Assembly (NCBI GenBank): GCA_003576705.1
Contig: QOZS01000048.1
Coordinates: 1 to 44,013, forward strand
Source of the DNA: Desertibaculum subflavum
Lineage (GTDB): Bacteria; Pseudomonadota; Alphaproteobacteria; Ferrovibrionales; Ferrovibrionaceae
Length of the DNA: 44,013 nt
Direction: 5' to 3'
The notes beneath the pieces are model-generated. The model worked only from the letters and a program-made list of their open reading frames with translations, did no database searches and had not been told where the DNA came from. A program made the position numbers and the translations under genes. This document shows, piece by piece, positions 40,681 to 44,013 of this stretch; within the stretch, counting starts at the first letter, position 1, and every line of letters begins with the position of its first letter.

Positions 40681-41484
40681 GTGAGCCCCCTCATCATTCC
40701 CTATCCGGAGATCGACCCGGTTCTGTTCGCCTTCGGGCCGATCGTGATCCGTTGGTATGCGCTTGCCTACATTGCCGGCATCGTGCTCGGCTGGCGCTAC
40801 TCGCTCCGGCTCGCGGCGGCGCCCGGGTCACGCGTCACCCCGCAGGCGATGGACGATTTCCTGATCTGGGTGACGCTCGGCGTCGTGCTCGGCGGGCGGC
40901 TCGGCTATGTGCTGTTCTACAAGCCCGGCCACTACCTGTTCCATCCGCTGGAGATCTTCGCGGTGTGGCAGGGCGGCATGTCGTTCCATGGCGGGATGGT
41001 CGGCGTCGCGCTGGCGATCCTGCTGTTCAGCTGGAAGCGCGGGCTCGATTGGCGCGACGTCGCCGACATCGCCGCGCGGTGCACGCCCTTCGGCCTGTTC
41101 TTCGGGCGGATCGCCAATTTCATCAACGGCGAGCTGTGGGGCCGCACGGCGGATGCGAGCGTGCCCTGGGCCATGGTGTTCCCGACCGGCGGGCCGGCGC
41201 CGCGGCATCCGAGCCAGCTCTACGAGGCGCTGCTCGAAGGCGTGGTGCTGTTCATCGTGCTGTGGCTCGTCGCCAACAAGGTGCCGGCGGCGAAGCGGCC
41301 GGGCTTTCTCACCGGCACCTTCCTGGTGGGCTACGGCCTCGCCCGCATCGTCGCGGAGTTCTTCCGCGAGCCCGATGCCTTCCTCGGCTATCTGGTTGCC
41401 GGCGCCACCATGGGCCAGCTCCTGTCGATCCCGATGGTGCTGGTGGGCCTCGCCTTCATGTGGCTGGCCAAGCCGCGATCATGA
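40681..41484 (+). CDS. lgt: Phosphatidylglycerol-prolipoprotein diacylglyceryl transferase
   Basis: A 267-residue integral membrane enzyme that transfers diacylglycerol from phosphatidylglycerol to the lipobox Cys of prolipoproteins, the first step of lipoprotein maturation in the inner membrane. Seven hydrophobic segments are visible. The family signature GRIANFINGELWGR is intact, together with IRWYALAYIAGIVLGWRY, GGRLGYVLFY, GGMSFHGGMVG and PSQLYEALLEG. The start is a GTG after a G-rich stretch. It is followed on the same strand by the midA gene, an arrangement common in alphaproteobacteria, and linked to it by a six-codon mini-ORF. Confidence 0.96.
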   Translation: MSPLIIPYPEIDPVLFAFGPIVIRWYALAYIAGIVLGWRYSLRLAAAPGSRVTPQAMDDFLIWVTLGVVLGGRLGYVLFYKPGHYLFHPLEIFAVWQGGMSFHGGMVGVALAILLFSWKRGLDWRDVADIAARCTPFGLFFGRIANFINGELWGRTADASVPWAMVFPTGGPAPRHPSQLYEALLEGVVLFIVLWLVANKVPAAKRPGFLTGTFLVGYGLARIVAEFFREPDAFLGYLVAGATMGQLLSIPMVLVGLAFMWLAKPRS

Positions 41485-41501
41485 CCGGGTTCCTGGCGTG
41501 A
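41481..41501 (+). other. Six-codon mini-ORF bridging lgt and midA
   Basis: ATGACCGGGTTCCTGGCGTGA encodes MTGFLA. Its ATG overlaps the lgt stop (ATGA) and its TGA overlaps the GTG start of the midA gene (GTGA). Such a chain could let ribosomes reinitiate from lgt to midA. Whether it is translated is unknown. Confidence 0.3.
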
Positions 41502-42562
41502 GCGACGGCTTTCATGCCCGTTTTGCCCGCCTGCTGCGTCTCGAAGGTCCGCAGCCCGTCGCGCGGCTGATGGCCGAGGCGGGCGCGCATTACTACGCGA
41601 CCCGCGATCCGTTCGGCACGCAGGGCGATTTCATCACCGCGCCCGAGATCAGCCAGATGTTCGGCGAGCTGATCGGGCTGTGGTGCGCCGATCTGTGGGA
41701 CCGCATGGGCCGGCCGCGCCCGTTCCGCCTGATCGAGCTCGGTCCCGGCCGCGGCACCTTGATGCGCGACGCGCTGCGCGCCATCGGCCGGGCGCTGCCC
41801 GTTTGCCGCGCCGCGGCGACCGTGCATCTGGTCGAGACCAGCCCGGTCTTGCGGCAGCGCCAGCACGAGGCGCTGGCAGGGACAGACGTCGAATGGCACG
41901 ACGATCTGTCTGCGCTGCCGCCGGGAGCGGCTGTCGTGATCGCCAACGAGTTCCTGGATGCCTTGCCGATCCGGCAGTTCGAGCGGTCGGCCGCCGGCTG
42001 GCACGAGCGGCTGGTCGCGGCTGGCGACGACGAACGCCTGCACTTCGCGCTATCGCCGCCGCTCGCGGATCCAGCGGCGTTGCTCCGTCGGCACCGTGCC
42101 GCGCCGGCCGGGACGGTCGTCGAATGGTCGCCGGCGCGCGAGGCCGTGGTCGAGCAGCTCGCGCGGCATCTCGTCGCCGAAGGCGGTGCGGCGCTGCTGG
42201 TCGACTATGGCAGCCCGCATGGCGGCGCCGGCGACACGCTGCAGGCAATGCGGGGCCATCGCTTCGCATCCGTCCTGCAGGACCTGGGCGAGGCCGACCT
42301 GACCAGCCATGTCGATTTCGAGCCCCTGGCCGCTGTGGCGCGTCGCGCCGGCGCGCGGATCGCGGGGCCCGTGGGGCAGGGGGCGTTCCTGGAGACGATC
42401 GGCATCGCCGCGCGGGCCGATATGTTGAGCCGCGCCGCGCCGGATCGTGCGGCGGCGTTTGCCGCTCAGCGCGCGCGGCTCACCGGAGCGGACGCCATGG
42501 GCCGCCTGTTCCTCGTGCTCGGCCTCGCCAGTCCGGCGCCGCCGCCGCTGGCCGGCTTCTAA
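41498..42562 (+). CDS. MidA-family SAM-dependent methyltransferase (DUF185, NDUFAF7-like)
   Basis: A 354-residue class I methyltransferase of the MidA/NDUFAF7 family. It shows the conserved N-terminus LMAEAGAHYYATRDPFGTQGDFITAPEISQMFGELIGLW, then FRLIELGPGRGTLMRDAL (SAM-binding loop), VIANEFLDALPIRQFE, GGAALLVDYGSPHGG and GPVGQGAFLETIGI. The eukaryotic member methylates an arginine of complex I subunit NDUFS2 during assembly; a similar role in bacterial complex I is plausible but not shown. The GTG at 41498 is the first suitable start after lgt. Its stop overlaps that of the convergent small gene. Confidence 0.92.
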   Translation: MSDGFHARFARLLRLEGPQPVARLMAEAGAHYYATRDPFGTQGDFITAPEISQMFGELIGLWCADLWDRMGRPRPFRLIELGPGRGTLMRDALRAIGRALPVCRAAATVHLVETSPVLRQRQHEALAGTDVEWHDDLSALPPGAAVVIANEFLDALPIRQFERSAAGWHERLVAAGDDERLHFALSPPLADPAALLRRHRAAPAGTVVEWSPAREAVVEQLARHLVAEGGAALLVDYGSPHGGAGDTLQAMRGHRFASVLQDLGEADLTSHVDFEPLAAVARRAGARIAGPVGQGAFLETIGIAARADMLSRAAPDRAAAFAAQRARLTGADAMGRLFLVLGLASPAPPPLAGF

Positions 42563-42831
42563 CCGTTCTCGGTTCGCTTGGTCGCGGCGGCGTCCGAGAG
42601 GCGGCGCAGCGCCACCGTCAGCTCCTGCAGGCCGGCGACCGGCAGGGCGACTCGCAGCACCGGCACGCGCACTTCCGCGCGGCCATCGCTGGTCATGCCG
42701 GCGACGCGGTAGAACTCGACCTTGGCGAGGCCGCGGCGCACCGAGACCGAGGTCACGCCATCGGCCACAAGCTCGGTCGGGGTCGCGCCGGCGGACACGA
42801 TTCCATCCCCTGGTTCGTCGTTCGCCATCAC
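42559..42831 (-). CDS. Small protein of unknown function
   Basis: A 90-residue protein (MMANDEPGDGIVSAGATPTELVADGVTSVSVRR...) with a beta-rich middle (KVEFYRVAGM, EVRVPVLRVALPVAGLQELTVALRRL) ending in a helix. There is no signal peptide or Cys. The V.R/F...S...L pattern is loosely like small DUF3467-type proteins, but that is a weak guess. Its stop overlaps the midA stop by four bases on the opposite strand. It is downstream of trxA on the same strand, separated by a hairpin. Confidence 0.6.
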   Translation of the reverse strand: MMANDEPGDGIVSAGATPTELVADGVTSVSVRRGLAKVEFYRVAGMTSDGRAEVRVPVLRVALPVAGLQELTVALRRLSDAAATKRTENG

Positions 42832-42902
42832 CCGCCTCGCGTCAACGCCGCCGCCATGATCGGCCGGGACGGTGCCGACGTCCAGCCTGGCGCCAGAAAC
42901 GG

Positions 42903-42931
42903 CGACGGCCGGAGCGCCTGGCGCCCCGGCC
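42903..42931 (-). terminator. Hairpin after trxA, with adjacent palindrome
   Basis: ACGGCCGG (42903-42910) and CCGGCCGT (42924-42931) are exact complements. The bases between can add a GCGC/GCGC stem, giving a long hairpin about 34 bases after the trxA stop on the minus strand. The 12-bp palindrome TTCGTTAACGAA overlaps its edge (42931-42942) and includes the start of a GANTC site. Confidence 0.55.
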
Positions 42932-42964
42932 GTTCGTTAACGAATCGATCGAATATCGTGCGGC

Positions 42965-43285
42965 TCAGATCTTGCCCTGGATCCACTCCACCATCTGCGT
43001 CTTCGGCATGGCGCCGACCTTGGTGGCCACCAGTTTGCCTTCCTTGAACAGCATCAGGGTGGGGATGCCGCGCACGCCGTACTGGCTGGCGATGCGCTGG
43101 TTCTCGTCGATGTTCATCTTGGCGACGGTGATCTGGCCCTTCATCTCCTCGGCGATCTGCTCCAGCGCCGGGGCGATCTGCTTGCAGGGGCCGCACCACT
43201 CCGCCCAGAAGTCGACCAGGACCGGCGCACCTGATTTCAGGACATCGGTCTCGAACGACTGGTCGGTGATCTTGGTCGTGCTCAT
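42965..43285 (-). CDS. trxA: Thioredoxin
   Basis: A 106-residue thioredoxin with VLVDFWAEWCGPCKQ (redox Cys31 and Cys34), the buried Asp region KMNIDENQ and the cis-Pro loop VRGIPTLMLFKEG. It reduces protein disulfides in the cytoplasm. The ATG at 43285 has GGAGGGG about eight bases upstream, and a good promoter lies at 43325-43354, so it can be transcribed separately from the addA-like gene upstream. The longer open frame upstream is unrelated. The addA-trxA order is frequent in alphaproteobacteria. Confidence 0.97.
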   Translation of the reverse strand: MSTTKITDQSFETDVLKSGAPVLVDFWAEWCGPCKQIAPALEQIAEEMKGQITVAKMNIDENQRIASQYGVRGIPTLMLFKEGKLVATKVGAMPKTQMVEWIQGKI

Positions 43286-43324
43286 TCGGGTGGCCCCTCC
43301 AGGCGCAGCGGGTTCGCTTGCCTG

Positions 43325-43354
43325 AATGTAGGTAGCGCCCCCGAACAACGTCAA
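43325..43354 (-). promoter_or_regulatory. Likely promoter of trxA
   Basis: On the minus strand TTGACG (43354-43349) is followed after 18 bases by TACATT (43330-43325). Preceded by C, the -35 reads CTTGAC as in the alphaproteobacterial consensus. Transcription would begin near 43317, about 30 bases before the ATG. Confidence 0.6.
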
Positions 43355-43362
43355 GGCATGGG

Positions 43363-44013
43363 TCAGGGCACCGGGTTGTCCAGCATATGCGCTGGCAAAT
43401 TCATTAACCTGGGGCCGTCGGTCCAGAGAATCGCCGCACGCACCGCACGGTTCGGAAAAATTTGGCGAAGAACCGCGGCATATAGCGACATCTGCCGGCG
43501 ATACATGGCCGGCATGTCCTCCACGCGGGCGGGCGGCGGGCGGTTGGTCTTGTAGTCGACCAGATGCACCGCATCGTCGGTGATGGCGATGCGGTCGACC
43601 TGGCCGGACACGACGGCATCGCCGACCCGGCCGGTGATCGGCACCTCGGCGCGCGAGGCGGGACCGAACAGCGGGGCGGCCTCCGGCAGATCGAACAGCG
43701 CCAGACTTTCCCTGGCGAGATCGGCGCGCGCCGCTTCGTCGAGCTCCGGTGCGGCGTGCGCCAGATAGGCGGCGGCGGCGGCCGGCCGCGCCTCGGCGGC
43801 GAGATCGGGCAGCGTCTGCAGCAGGCGATGGATCAGAAGGCCGCGGCGGAAACGCTCTCTCGTCGCGGCGAACGGGGGCAGCATCGACGCCTCGTCGCCG
43901 TCGGGGCGGGAGGGTGCGAGGGGCCGCGGCGGCACCGGCTCCGGCGGCGCGGCGGACAGCGCCCAACCCGGCAGCGCGCGCGTTGCCAGCGCGGCGGGCC
44001 GGTCCGTTGCGGC
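43363..44013 (-). CDS. addA: AddA-like helicase/nuclease, C-terminal nuclease part (partial)
   Basis: The open frame enters from the right edge of the window, so only about 216 C-terminal residues are seen. They contain LPGWALSAAPPEPVPPRPLAPS, RRGLLIHRLLQTLPDL, and the RecB-type nuclease motifs GQVDRIAITDDAVHLVDYKTNRPPP and MYRRQMSLYAAVLRQIFPNRAVRAAILWTDG, with the metal-binding Asp and the DYK catalytic pair intact. This fits the alphaproteobacterial AddA subunit of the AddAB double-strand break repair complex. The helicase motifs lie outside the window. The stop at 43363 is 77 bases upstream of trxA. Confidence 0.88.
   Translation of the reverse strand, partial: AATDRPAALATRALPGWALSAAPPEPVPPRPLAPSRPDGDEASMLPPFAATRERFRRGLLIHRLLQTLPDLAAEARPAAAAAYLAHAAPELDEAARADLARESLALFDLPEAAPLFGPASRAEVPITGRVGDAVVSGQVDRIAITDDAVHLVDYKTNRPPPARVEDMPAMYRRQMSLYAAVLRQIFPNRAVRAAILWTDGPRLMNLPAHMLDNPVP

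Overview
The window is about two-thirds G+C by eye and densely coding on both strands, with little intergenic DNA. It looks like a chromosomal piece of an alphaproteobacterium, possibly of Rhodospirillales type (genus not determinable). Pointers are the lgt-midA pair, trxA next to an addA-like nuclease/helicase, several acyl-CoA dehydrogenases, a HWE/HisKA_2-type histidine kinase with a four-helix membrane part, a Crp/Fnr regulator beginning CxxCPLR, and promoters of the TTGAC-N17-TA type. There is no integrase, transposase, phage gene, plasmid replication gene or CRISPR array.

Region by region. 1-4400: a regulatory region with a 20-bp direct repeat and a hairpin with a G10 tract, then three acyl-CoA dehydrogenase genes. 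4423-8362: a TPR/2OG-Fe(II) oxygenase, a second TPR protein and a NodU/CmcH-type carbamoyltransferase, a possible modification module. 8405-13824: a membrane histidine kinase divergent from a Crp/Fnr regulator, a class I/II aminotransferase, an acyl-CoA synthetase and a secreted protein. 13839-19510: two close paralogs of a B12-binding radical SAM protein flanking tRNA-Leu(UAA), a degenerate metallophosphoesterase and an atypical ZIP transporter. 19710-27957: small conserved proteins, two pyridoxamine-phosphate-oxidase-fold proteins, a LysR regulator, a GreA/B-like factor, a tandem pair of tiny paralogs, a luciferase-like monooxygenase, a methyltransferase divergent from a GlxA-type AraC regulator, and a small secreted Cys-rich protein. 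27958-28737: the only long non-coding stretch, filled with tandem and mosaic palindromic repeats. 28738-33004: an acetylpolyamine amidohydrolase-like deacetylase, a LamG-GDPD phosphodiesterase with a PEP-CTERM tail, a CBS-domain protein and a glutathione S-transferase. 33009-40576, almost all on the minus strand: ComM-type ATPase, alpha/beta hydrolase, an unusual acyl-CoA dehydrogenase-like flavoprotein, an RMD1/DUF155 membrane protein, a ROK-type kinase whose halves are in swapped order, DUF427 and a class III aminotransferase. 40681-44013: lgt and midA, a small protein, trxA and the 3' part of an addA-like gene.

The best candidates for undescribed biology are the circularly permuted ROK protein (37639-38700), the twin B12-radical SAM proteins around the tRNA-Leu locus, the oxygenase/TPR/carbamoyltransferase module, the tandem pair of tiny paralogs at 23193-23889, and the 16-bp tandem array that shares its core with neighbouring 81-bp mosaic repeats. 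All functional statements rest on motif recognition by eye; no search was run.
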